From Anaerolineae bacterium (GTDB lineage: Bacteria; Chloroflexota; Anaerolineae; JAFGEY01), in NCBI GenBank assembly GCA_016929775.1, contig JAFGIE010000006.1, forward strand, positions 3,215-67,214: DNA of 64,000 bases, in the 5' to 3' direction. Below the pieces are notes generated by a model. It had not been told where the DNA came from and did not search any database. It saw only the letters and a program-made list of their open reading frames with translations. Shown here piece by piece: positions 26,101 to 33,579 of the stretch. Position 1 is the first letter of the stretch. The number at the start of each line of letters is the position of its first letter. The position numbers were made by a program, and so were the translations under genes.

Positions 26101-26319
26101 TACCACATCCCCAAGATCGACGCGGGCGCCGTAGGCGTGGGTGGCATCATCGGCGCGGCGTACATTGAGCCGACGCTGTGCACTGGGTGTGGGACGTGCA
26201 CCAGCGAATGCCCGGCGAACGCCATCCAGCTGCTGCACTACCGCGACGAACAGATCATGGTACCCGACATGGCCGTGTTGGGCCAGTGGTGCCCGATCTG
26301 TGTACCTGAGCGTGCCTGA
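23185..26319 (+). CDS. Tandem HdrA-like flavoprotein
   Basis: The 1,044-residue protein holds two HdrA-type FAD units in one chain. Unit 1: FAD Rossmann (VVGAGVGGMRAA, about 11-22), two [4Fe-4S] motifs (CINCNRCAEVCP near 123, CDDCRKCVSVCP near 172) and the HdrA Cys motif PYCSSICCMYATKE (near 275). A CLCGGEISDVVDV module follows at about 472. Unit 2: Rossmann ILGGGVAGLRAA (near 608), CVGPW and FYCSRTCC (near 763-775). It ends in two ferredoxin motifs (CVGCLTCVRTCP near 961, CTGCGTCTSECP near 1000). HdrA is the bifurcating flavin subunit of heterodisulfide reductase complexes. GTG 23185 follows AAAGGAG. Partners are the adjacent MvhD, HdrCB and MetFV. Confidence 0.9.
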   Translation: MVQREKIGSVLVVGAGVGGMRAAIDLADAGIKVYLVEQLSSVGGVVSQLGFMFPTHDCVLCRGTSDHGYGCTRPSITPWLLDYSQHPAVELMTLTDLVAVRGQPGHFVVSVRHRPRYVDPGHCINCNRCAEVCPVELPDPFHMGLSNRKAVGKYAARAVPDAYYVERGDYCDDCRKCVSVCPTGAIDLDEEAWTEDLHVGAIILTVGYKVHDPSGIAEYGYGRYPNVITSLEYERLTSLVVSGPTGGLLRRRSDGRLPRKLAWIQCVGSRNQEHPYCSSICCMYATKEAMLAKQRLPGVEATIFLMDQRAFSKAYSAYTRRAEEVFGVRYVRNRVSVIHEDPVTHDLIVRHQSDEGVLREERFDMIVLSVGSEPPAQSKQLAQMLDIELNEYGFCRTEKFEPVDTTRPGVYVAGAFAMPKEITESIIDASGAVAQAIQLLSGTQHQLDVAQLPPMERDVAGEKPRVGVFACLCGGEISDVVDVPDVLAYARTLPDVVYTSAVSFGCQESGLEEILRAIRQKGINRVVIGACSPRTHEALFQALLSRARLNPYLLEFVSLRESCSWVHHDNPAGATRKARELVRYGVGRARKLQPIQQLQMDYTRSALILGGGVAGLRAALTIAEQGYDVYLVEKQKRLGGNVRNLHFTAEGDNPRQMLRNLTKRVESHERIAVYKETELIQFQGTKGNFVSTLRGRRNGSEQVEEWDVAHGVTIVATGASEFRAPVYFLGEDERTVTQLELEALIAEHPAQINRLMSVTMIQCVGPWSYDGSTEFYCSRTCCTNTMKNAIRIKVINPSCQVVVLYKELMTYGFREKYYTEARERGVLFVRYTDETPPHVYHEGEQLKVRVHDHILHEDLILTSDLLALSTAAIPSESTSRLAEMLSVPLSPEGFFMEDNLKLRPMDFTREGVFLCGAAHYPKFSEEAIAHALATSARAMTILGKDKLEATVKFAQVDQAKCVGCLTCVRTCPYHIPKIDAGAVGVGGIIGAAYIEPTLCTGCGTCTSECPANAIQLLHYRDEQIMVPDMAVLGQWCPICVPERA

Positions 26320-26333
26320 GCGGAGAGGGTTGC

Positions 26334-26798
26334 ATGACAGAGTCTAGCGTGACCAGTCAGCCGTTCGAGCCCGAGATCACAGCCTTCACCTGCATCTACT
26401 GCGCGGCGATGGCGGGGGATACCGCCGGCATCGAGCGCGTGACCTTTCCGCCAAACGTCAAGGTGATCCGGCTGCCGTGTACGGGCAAGGTCGACGCCGA
26501 ATACATCATGAAGGCGTTCGAACAGGGGGCGGACGGTGTGTATGTGATTGCCTGCGCGATCGGCAACTGCCACCACGAGGTGGGGAACGTCCGCGCCACC
26601 AAGCGTGTAGAGTACGTCAGGAAGCTGCTCGACGAGATCGGCCTGGGTCGCGATCGGCTCGGGATCTACTACCTGTCCGCGGGACAGGGGCACGCGTTCG
26701 CCGATGCGGCGCGTGAGATGACAGCGCGTGTGCGCCGCCTCGGGCCGAACCCGATGAAGCAACCCGTCGTTGCAGCGAGCGCGACCGAAAGCGGTTAG
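26334..26798 (+). CDS. MvhD/FlxD-like iron-sulfur subunit (cysteine form)
   Basis: The 154-residue protein is of the MvhD/FrhD family, a small [2Fe-2S] protein that passes electrons between a hydrogenase, formate dehydrogenase or flavin oxidoreductase and HdrA. Cys pairs are in CIYCA, LPCTGKV and VIACAIGNCHHEVGN. The last motif aligns with the Sec-containing homologue at 31394 and shows Cys where that one has UGA. It is 14 bases after the tandem HdrA with a GGAGAGGG site, so they are translated together. Confidence 0.9.
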   Translation: MTESSVTSQPFEPEITAFTCIYCAAMAGDTAGIERVTFPPNVKVIRLPCTGKVDAEYIMKAFEQGADGVYVIACAIGNCHHEVGNVRATKRVEYVRKLLDEIGLGRDRLGIYYLSAGQGHAFADAAREMTARVRRLGPNPMKQPVVAASATESG

Positions 26799-26844
26799 GA
26801 CACATCTCTTGCCCGTGCGCGAGCGTAAGGAGGGGATCGGTACT

Positions 26845-29800
26845 GTGACACTATCCCCAGAGATCGTAGGTGCGGCGCTAGTCGTCGGAGGCGGCATCGC
26901 CGGTGTGCAGGCTGCCCTGGACATGGCGAATGCGGGCGTCAAGGTGTACTTGGTCGAGCAGTCGCCGGCGATCGGCGGCAAGATGGTCCAGTTGGACAAG
27001 ACCTTTCCGACCAACGACTGCGCCATCTGCATCAGCTCGCCCAAGCTCGTCGAAGCTGGACGCCACCCGAATATCGACCTGTTAACCCAGACCGACCTGG
27101 TCGGTCTACAGGGCCAAGCCGGTCGTTTCCGGGCTACGGTCCGGCGCCGCCCGCGCTACGTGGATGTGGACAAGTGCACGGCTTGCGCCGACTGTGTCGA
27201 GGTGTGCCCGGTCTCGCTGCCGGACACCTTCAACCTGGGCCTGGCGACACGCACTGCGATCTATCGGCCCTATGCCCAGGCGGTGCCCAACAAGTACGCG
27301 ATCACAAAGCGCGGCACGTCGCCCTGCAAGGCGACTTGTCCGGCTGAGACCAGCGCACAGGGGTACATCAACCTGATCGCCGCCGGACGGTATGTCGACG
27401 CGCTCAAGGTAGTGATGGAGTACAACCCCTTCCCGGCGACGGTGGGGCGGGTCTGCCATCACCCGTGCGAGGATGAGTGCAGTCGTGGGCGACTGGACAG
27501 CCCCGTCGCGATCTGTGCGCTGAAGCGGTTTGTGGCGGATTGGGTGTACGAGCACGCCAAGCTGCGGCAGGTCATGCCCGTGGCGCCCGCGAACGGGCGG
27601 CGCGTAGCCGTAGTGGGCGCCGGTCCTGCCGGATTGACCGCCACCCACTTCCTGGCACATTGGGGCTACCAGGTCACGGTCTACGAGGCCCTGCCCGTGC
27701 CTGGGGGCATGATGCGGGTAGGCATCCCGCCGTACCGTCTGCCACGCGACGTGCTACAGCGCGAGATGGACGCCATTACCGCTCTCCCTGGCGTCGAGCT
27801 GGTGCTGAGTCACCCGATACGGAACATCAACGGGCTATTCGAGCGTGGGTACGAAGCGGTGGTGCTCGCGATCGGCGCGCACGAGCCCCAACTGCTCGGC
27901 ATCCCTGGAGAGGACGCTGCCGGCGTCACGCAGGGCGTGCCTTTCCTGCGCACGGTCAGCTTGGGCGAGGACGTCGAGATCGGGAAGCGGGTGCTGGTCG
28001 TCGGCGGCGGGAACACCGCGGTCGACACAGCGCGCACGGCGCTGCGGCTGGGCGCACGAGAGGTCTACATGCTCTACCGCCGCTCGCGCGCCGAGATGCC
28101 GGCGAGTGAAGAGGAGATCGAGCAGGGCGAAGCGGAAGGCGTACGGCTCGAGCTCCTGACACAACCAATCGAGGTCCTAGTCGAGGATGGACACATCTCG
28201 GCGCTGCGCTGCGTGCGCATGCGTCTCGGCGAACCGGATGCCAGCGGACGCCGCCGCCCCGTGCCGATCCCAGGGTCCGAGTTCTCGATCCAGTGCGACC
28301 AGATGGTCGCCGCGGTGGCTCAGGCCCCCGAGATCTCGTTCCTCGATCCGGACCACGGTCTGGCGATCGATACCCGCCGGCGAACGTTCATCGTCGACGA
28401 GCGCACCCTGGCGACGAACCGCCCTGGGGTCTTTGCGGGGGGGGATGCGGTGCGCGGTCCCGCCGCCTTGATCGAGGCGATCGCGCACGGGCGACGCGCG
28501 GCGCTGTCGGTGGACCGCTATCTGCGCGGCGTTCCCCTGCTCACGCCGCGTGAAGAGCTTCCCTTGCCCACGGTGGAGCTGGACGGCGCCGAGATGCGGG
28601 CGATCGTCGAGAGCGGTACAGCCTCGCCGCGCGCCCGGGTCGCGATGAGCACCGTTCCCCCGGAGGCGCGGCGGGCTGACTTTCGCGAGGTAGCGCTGGC
28701 GCTCAGCGAGGAGGAGGCGTTGGCTGAGGCCGAGCGCTGCCTGCGCTGCGGGCTGTGCTCCGAGTGCCACCTGTGCGTGGAGGCGTGCAAGCCCGAGGCT
28801 GTAGACCACTATATGGCTCCGGTCGAAGAGACCCTGGACGTAGGCGCGGTGGTGCTCTCGCCAGGCTATACGCTGTACGACGCCGAGTCCTCACCCGAGT
28901 GGGGCTATGGACGGTATGCCAACGTGGTGACAGCACTCCAGTTCGAGCGGATGTTGAGCGCCTCAGGGCCGACGCTTGGACACGTTGCCCGCCCTTCGGA
29001 TGGCGCGGTGCCGGCACGGATCGGGTTCCTGCAATGCGTTGGATCCCGTGACCAGGCGCATCCCTACTGCTCGTCGGTGTGCTGCATGTACGCCACCAAG
29101 GAGGGCATGCTGGCAATGCAGCACCTGCCGGGCGTCGAGGTGCACGTCTTTCAGATGGATATGCGTGCCTTTGGCAAGAATTTCGACGCCTACTACCGGC
29201 GGGGCCAAGAGCTGGGCATCGTCTATCACAACTGCCGGCTCTCGGTGGTGAGAGAGGACCCGCAGACAAAGCAGGTCGTCGTTCGCTATCAGGCGGACGA
29301 CGGCAGCCTGTGTGAGATGGCGCTCGATCTGCTGGTGCTCTCGGTGGGCATGGAGCCACCGGCGAATGTGGCAGAGTTGGCGCGGTCGACGGGCATCGCG
29401 CTCAACGAGCATGGGTTTGCCCTGCGCGAGCCATTCCACCCGGTCGAGACTTCGCGCGAGGGAGTCTATGTGTGTGGCGCGTTTGCCGAGCCCAAGGATA
29501 TTCCAGACAGCGTCGTAGAAGCGGGCGGCGCTGCGGGGTCTGTGCTCGCGCTGCTGGGCAAAGCACGCGGCACGCTGGTCGAGCCAGCGATCTATCCGCC
29601 GGAGCAGGAGGTGTCCCTCGCCGACGAGCCGCGGATCGGGTGTTTTATCTGCAGTTGCGGAAGCAACATTGCCGGCGTGATCGACGTTGCCCAGGTGACC
29701 CAGTACGCGGCTAGCCTGCCCAACGTCGTGCACGCGGAGAACACGATCTATACCTGCTCCGCCGACTCGCTGAAGCTGATCCAGGAACGGATCGCGGAGC

Positions 29801-31374
29801 ACCGGCTGAACCGGGTGATCGTGGCGTCGTGTACGCCACGCACGCACGAACCGATCTTCCGCGACACGATCCGCGGGGCAGGCCTCAACCCGTACCTGTT
29901 CGAGATGGCGAACATCCGGGATCAAGGGAGCTGGGTGCATGCCTCTGCGCCAGCGCGCGCGACCGACAAAGCGCAGGACCTAGTTCGCATGGCTGTAGCC
30001 CGGGCGCGCCTGCTCTTTCCGCTGCACACTGAGCCTGAGGCATTCAACCACGATGCCTTGATCGTGGGCGGGGGCGTTGCGGGGATGACGGCGGCGCTGA
30101 ACCTCGCTGACCAGGGGTATGCGGTGCACCTGGTCGAGCGGGAGGCGACGCTGGGTGGGCGTGCGCGCCAGATCTACCACGACGCGTTGGGCGGCGACAC
30201 CCAGGCATTCCTGACCGACTTGGTGAGGCGCGTGCGCGCACACGAGCGGATCGAGGTCCTGAACGGTCATCGGATCGTCAAGCACGAGGGCTATGTGGGC
30301 AGCATGCGGACCACGGTGGAGGAGGTAGGAACCCCGCGCCGGAGGCTGCTCGAGCACGGGGTCGTCATCTTGGCGACCGGGGCACGAGAGTACGCGGGAC
30401 CGGCCTACGGGTTGGGGACGCACCCGGCGATCGTGACGCAAGGAGAGCTCGAGGAGCGGCTCGCACAAGGCGCGATCGACCCCGCGGCGCTCCGGACAGT
30501 GGTGATGATCCAGTGTGTTGGGCCCTGGGATGAGGACGGTGACGCCGGGGATGAGGCGGATTTCTACTGCAGCCGTGTGTGCTGCACGGTGGCGGCCAAG
30601 AACGCGCTACGGATCAAGGAGCTGAACCCGGCTGCGCAGGTGATCGTGCTCTACAAGGATGTGCGGACCTACGGTTTCCGCGAGCAGATCTATACTCAGG
30701 CGCGGCAACAGGGCGTGATTTATGTCCGGTTTGGGGACGCGCACAAGCCTGAGGTCGTACAGCAGGATGGCGGCATCAGGGTGCACGTTACCGAGTCCAG
30801 CCTGAACCTGCCGTTGACGCTCGAACCGGATCTGGTGGTGTTGTCGGCTGCCATGGTGCCGCCGAGCGGCACGCGCGAGTTGGCCGAGATGATGAAGCTG
30901 AGCTGCACGTTGGAAGGCTTTATGCTGGAGGCACACCTCAAGTTGCAGCCGGTAGACTTTCCGACCGAGGGCGCTTACCTGTGTGGGGCGGTCCAGTACC
31001 CCAAGTTCCTGGACGAAGCGATTGCGCAGGCCAAAGCGGCTGCCGCGCGAGCGGCGGCGATCCTGTCGCAGGATGTGCTCCAGGTTGGGGGCGTGGTCGC
31101 CGTTGTGGACCCGCTCAAGTGCACCGGCTGCCTGACCTGCGTGCGCGCCTGTCCGTACGACGTGCCGGTGATCGATCCTGCTATCGTGGGGGCAGGGGGC
31201 ATTCTCGGGGCAGCCCAGATCGCAGCGGCAGCCTGCCGCGGGTGCGGGCTGTGCGCGGCAGAGTGTCCCGCCAAGGCGATCCAGCTGCAGCACTATCGAG
31301 ACGAGCAAGTGCTGGCAAAGGAAGAAGCGCTGTTCGTCCGCGATCCGCGTCTATCCGAGGCGGTGCGCGTGTAG
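26845..31374 (+). CDS. Giant HdrA-GltD-HdrA flavoprotein
   Basis: The chain has 1,509 residues. Order: HdrA FAD Rossmann (VVGGGIAGVQAA, about 13-24); ferredoxin motif CTACADCVEVCP (near 112); an inserted GltD/NfnB-like unit with the Fer4_20 region (CKATCPAET, CHHPCEDECS), FAD site VGAGPAGL (near 256) and NAD(P) site VVGGGNTAVDTA (near 385); Cys-rich CLRCGLCSECHLCVEAC (near 632); the rest of HdrA with PYCSSVCCMYATKE; CSCGSNIAG (near 935); a second HdrA FAD unit (IVGGGVAGMTAA, near 1071) with FYCSRVCC; two C-terminal ferredoxin motifs (near 1426 and 1465). The insertion gives HdrA its own NAD(P)H site. GTG 26845 is chosen because TAAGGAGGGG lies 10 bases upstream and the Rossmann strand begins there. 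Confidence 0.9.
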   Translation: MTLSPEIVGAALVVGGGIAGVQAALDMANAGVKVYLVEQSPAIGGKMVQLDKTFPTNDCAICISSPKLVEAGRHPNIDLLTQTDLVGLQGQAGRFRATVRRRPRYVDVDKCTACADCVEVCPVSLPDTFNLGLATRTAIYRPYAQAVPNKYAITKRGTSPCKATCPAETSAQGYINLIAAGRYVDALKVVMEYNPFPATVGRVCHHPCEDECSRGRLDSPVAICALKRFVADWVYEHAKLRQVMPVAPANGRRVAVVGAGPAGLTATHFLAHWGYQVTVYEALPVPGGMMRVGIPPYRLPRDVLQREMDAITALPGVELVLSHPIRNINGLFERGYEAVVLAIGAHEPQLLGIPGEDAAGVTQGVPFLRTVSLGEDVEIGKRVLVVGGGNTAVDTARTALRLGAREVYMLYRRSRAEMPASEEEIEQGEAEGVRLELLTQPIEVLVEDGHISALRCVRMRLGEPDASGRRRPVPIPGSEFSIQCDQMVAAVAQAPEISFLDPDHGLAIDTRRRTFIVDERTLATNRPGVFAGGDAVRGPAALIEAIAHGRRAALSVDRYLRGVPLLTPREELPLPTVELDGAEMRAIVESGTASPRARVAMSTVPPEARRADFREVALALSEEEALAEAERCLRCGLCSECHLCVEACKPEAVDHYMAPVEETLDVGAVVLSPGYTLYDAESSPEWGYGRYANVVTALQFERMLSASGPTLGHVARPSDGAVPARIGFLQCVGSRDQAHPYCSSVCCMYATKEGMLAMQHLPGVEVHVFQMDMRAFGKNFDAYYRRGQELGIVYHNCRLSVVREDPQTKQVVVRYQADDGSLCEMALDLLVLSVGMEPPANVAELARSTGIALNEHGFALREPFHPVETSREGVYVCGAFAEPKDIPDSVVEAGGAAGSVLALLGKARGTLVEPAIYPPEQEVSLADEPRIGCFICSCGSNIAGVIDVAQVTQYAASLPNVVHAENTIYTCSADSLKLIQERIAEHRLNRVIVASCTPRTHEPIFRDTIRGAGLNPYLFEMANIRDQGSWVHASAPARATDKAQDLVRMAVARARLLFPLHTEPEAFNHDALIVGGGVAGMTAALNLADQGYAVHLVEREATLGGRARQIYHDALGGDTQAFLTDLVRRVRAHERIEVLNGHRIVKHEGYVGSMRTTVEEVGTPRRRLLEHGVVILATGAREYAGPAYGLGTHPAIVTQGELEERLAQGAIDPAALRTVVMIQCVGPWDEDGDAGDEADFYCSRVCCTVAAKNALRIKELNPAAQVIVLYKDVRTYGFREQIYTQARQQGVIYVRFGDAHKPEVVQQDGGIRVHVTESSLNLPLTLEPDLVVLSAAMVPPSGTRELAEMMKLSCTLEGFMLEAHLKLQPVDFPTEGAYLCGAVQYPKFLDEAIAQAKAAAARAAAILSQDVLQVGGVVAVVDPLKCTGCLTCVRACPYDVPVIDPAIVGAGGILGAAQIAAAACRGCGLCAAECPAKAIQLQHYRDEQVLAKEEALFVRDPRLSEAVRV

Positions 31375-31393
31375 CTGGGTGGAGGAGGGAGAC

Positions 31394-31828
31394 GTGAGCG
31401 TGCGCCAAGACTTCCAGCCGCAGATCCTGGCCTTTGCGTGCCATTACTGTGCCTACGCCGCCGCTGACCTAGCCGGATCGATGCGACTCGAATACCCGGC
31501 AAATGTCAAGATCATCAGGCTGCCATGCACGGGCAAGGTCGATGTGCTCCACCTGCTCAAAGCCTTCGAACGCGGCGCCGACGGCGTGCTCGTCGCCGGT
31601 TGAGAGAAGGGCACCTGTCATTACCTGGAGGGTAATGTAGCGGCAGAGCGACGGGTAAAGTATGTCAAAGGGCTGTTGGACCAGATCGGGTTGGGCGCAG
31701 ACCGGCTCGAGATGGTCTTTCTCTCCTCGGCCGAAGGGGGGCGTTGGGCCGAGGTCGCCACAGAGATGACAGAGCGGATCAGGCGGCTCGGTCCCAATCC
31801 GTTGGGCGCCCAGTCCGCTGCTGAGTGA
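31394..31828 (+). CDS. Selenocysteine-containing MvhD-like subunit
   Basis: The frame has one in-frame TGA at 31601-31603. Read as selenocysteine (residue 70) it gives a 144-residue protein that matches the MvhD family on both sides: DFQPQILAFACHYCAYAA, LPCTGKV, then GVLVAG-U-EKGTCHYLEGN and LGPNPLGA at the end. The two homologues in this window have Cys at this exact place (VIACAIGNCHH and VLGCHPGDCHY). A hairpin of bacterial SECIS geometry follows the UGA. Archaeal VhuD is a known Sec form of this subunit. GTG 31394 follows GGAGGAGGGA. It sits between the giant HdrA and MetV, so it is likely the electron-entry subunit of that complex. If Sec is not inserted the product would be a 69-residue fragment. 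Confidence 0.85.
31601..31637 (+). other. Selenocysteine UGA codon and bacterial SECIS-like hairpin
   Basis: UGA at 31601-31603 is followed after 15 nt by CATTACC (31619-31625), loop TGGAG (31626-31630) and GGTAATG (31631-31637), a perfect 7-bp stem. The apical loop begins 22 nt after the UGA and has G at its second position, within the ranges known for bacterial SECIS elements (16-37 nt, G in the first two loop bases). Confidence 0.8.
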
Positions 31829-31851
31829 GCACCGAGAACAAGGAGCAGACC

Positions 31852-32520
31852 ATGATAGTTGCCGAACAGAAACCCCTCGACGAGATCAGAGAGATGCTCT
31901 CGGGGTACAACAAAGTGCTGGTTCTGGGGTGCGGCACGTGTGTGACCGTGTGCTTTGCCGGCGGCGAAAAAGAGGTCGGCATCTTGGCCTCATCGCTGCG
32001 CATGGCCACTCGCATGAGCGGCAACGAGGTCGAGATCCTCGAGGCCACGGTGCAGCGGCAGTGTGAGCACGAGTACAACGAGGCGATCGCCGACACGATC
32101 AAGCAGGTCGATGCCGTGCTTTCGCTCGCGTGCGGGATCGGCGTGCAGACCATGAATGAGCAATTCCCGAGCATACAGACACTGCCCGGGCTGAACACCA
32201 CCTTCCTCGGCCAACCCACCGAGCAGGGGGTGTGGGAGGAGCGCTGCCAGGCGTGCGGCAACTGTGTTCTGGGCCAAACGGGGGGCATCTGCCCGATCGC
32301 GCGCTGTGCCAAGAGCCTGCTCAACGGCCCGTGCGGCGGTTCGCAGAACGGGATCTGCGAGGTGAACCCCGACACGCCCTGTGCCTGGCAGTTGATCTAT
32401 GATCGGATGACGGCTCTGGGCCGGCTCGATCTGTTGCTCGAGATCAACGAACCGAAGGACTGGCGCACCAGCCGGGACGGTGGTGCGCGCAAGGTCGTGC
32501 GCGAGGATCTGCGCCTGTAG
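31852..32520 (+). CDS. metV: MetV-like partner of methylene-THF reductase
   Basis: The 222-residue protein matches MetV, the zinc/iron-sulfur subunit that pairs with MetF in acetogens and links it to Hdr partners. Cysteines cluster in LGCGTCVTVCFAGG near the N-terminus and CQACGNCVLGQTGGICPIA, RCAKSLLNGPCGG toward the C-terminus. ATG 31852 follows AAGGAG; an in-frame GTG overlapping the previous stop at 31825 is a weaker choice. It lies between the Sec MvhD and metF, the arrangement expected for a MetVF-HdrABC-MvhD complex. Confidence 0.9.
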   Translation: MIVAEQKPLDEIREMLSGYNKVLVLGCGTCVTVCFAGGEKEVGILASSLRMATRMSGNEVEILEATVQRQCEHEYNEAIADTIKQVDAVLSLACGIGVQTMNEQFPSIQTLPGLNTTFLGQPTEQGVWEERCQACGNCVLGQTGGICPIARCAKSLLNGPCGGSQNGICEVNPDTPCAWQLIYDRMTALGRLDLLLEINEPKDWRTSRDGGARKVVREDLRL

Positions 32521-32544
32521 AGGGCGGACCGGAGGAGGGGCGAC

Positions 32545-33519
32545 GTGACGGAACCGAACGGACTTGTTGCAGGTAGCAATCTGGAGAAGGTGCTCCGGGC
32601 CGGTCACTTTGCTGTGACAGGGGAATTGGGCCCGCCCACCAGCGCGGATGCCAGTGTGATCGCCAAGAAGGCCAAGCACTTTGTCGATACGGTTGATTCG
32701 GTCAACATCACCGACAACCAGACTGCCGTAGTCCGCATGTCGTCGATCGCGGTTGCGGTGCAGCTCATGGCGCTGGGCATCGAGCCGAACGTACAGATGA
32801 CGTGCCGCGATCGTAACCGGATCGCGATCCAGTCTGATCTACTGGGGGCGGCTGCGCTGGGGGTCAAGAACCTGCTGTGCCTGACCGGCGACCACCAGAC
32901 CTTTGGGAATCACCCTATGGCGAAGAACGTGTTCGACCTCGATTCGCTCGGTCTGCTGTTGATGGTCAAGGCCATGCGGGACCAGGGGATCATGCAGTCA
33001 GGCGACAAGATGAACGTGCCGCCGCGCTTCTTCCTGGGCGCCGCCGCGAACCCGTTCGCAGATCCCTTTGAGTTCAGGCCCTACCGCCTTGCCAAGAAGG
33101 TCAAGGCGGGCGCCGAGTTCATCCAGACGCAGCTGATCTACAACGTGCCCAAGTTTGCGCAGTACATGAAGGCTGCCGGGGACCTCGGCTTGCTGGATCA
33201 CGTCTACATCCTGGCGGGGGTGGGGCCGATCAAGAGCTCGGGTGCGGCGCGGTACATGGCCAACAATGTCCCGGGCATGGATGTGCCTGACGAGATCGTG
33301 GGCCGCATGACGGGTGCGATCAAGGGGATCCCGGCGGAGGAGAAGGCGGCGCGACGCGCAGCATGGCAGGATGAGGGCATCTCGATCTGCGTCGAGATCA
33401 TCCAGCAGGTGCGCGAGATCCCCGGGGTGGCGGGTGTGCACATTATGGCGATCGAGTGGGAAGAAGCTGTGCCGACGATTGTCGAGAAGGCAGGACTGTT
33501 GCCACGCCCGGTCGTGTGA
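32545..33519 (+). CDS. metF: 5,10-methylenetetrahydrofolate reductase
   Basis: MetF (324 residues) reduces methylene-THF to methyl-THF, the last step of the methyl branch. The TIM-barrel flavoprotein motifs are present: VTGELGPPTSADASV near the N-terminus (catalytic Glu in ELGPP), DNQTAVVRMSS, QMTCRDRNR, LCLTGDH and AKKVKAGAEFIQTQLIYN (here AEFIQTQLIYN). GTG 32545 follows GGAGGAGGGG. It follows metV by 24 bases. In acetogens such a MetFV type has no NADH site of its own and takes electrons from Hdr-type partners, matching this neighbourhood. Confidence 0.95.
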   Translation: MTEPNGLVAGSNLEKVLRAGHFAVTGELGPPTSADASVIAKKAKHFVDTVDSVNITDNQTAVVRMSSIAVAVQLMALGIEPNVQMTCRDRNRIAIQSDLLGAAALGVKNLLCLTGDHQTFGNHPMAKNVFDLDSLGLLLMVKAMRDQGIMQSGDKMNVPPRFFLGAAANPFADPFEFRPYRLAKKVKAGAEFIQTQLIYNVPKFAQYMKAAGDLGLLDHVYILAGVGPIKSSGAARYMANNVPGMDVPDEIVGRMTGAIKGIPAEEKAARRAAWQDEGISICVEIIQQVREIPGVAGVHIMAIEWEEAVPTIVEKAGLLPRPVV

Positions 33520-33579
33520 CCAGAACCCCATTGTGGGGGGGCGCGAGGCCCGCCGCACGACGCCGGAAAGGGAGTCGAT

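Noticed and set aside
31379..31603. Short 74-residue gene ending at TGA 31601 with a separate downstream fragment
   Set aside because: The frame continues with strong MvhD similarity after the TGA, Cys aligns at this position in two paralogues and a SECIS-like hairpin follows.
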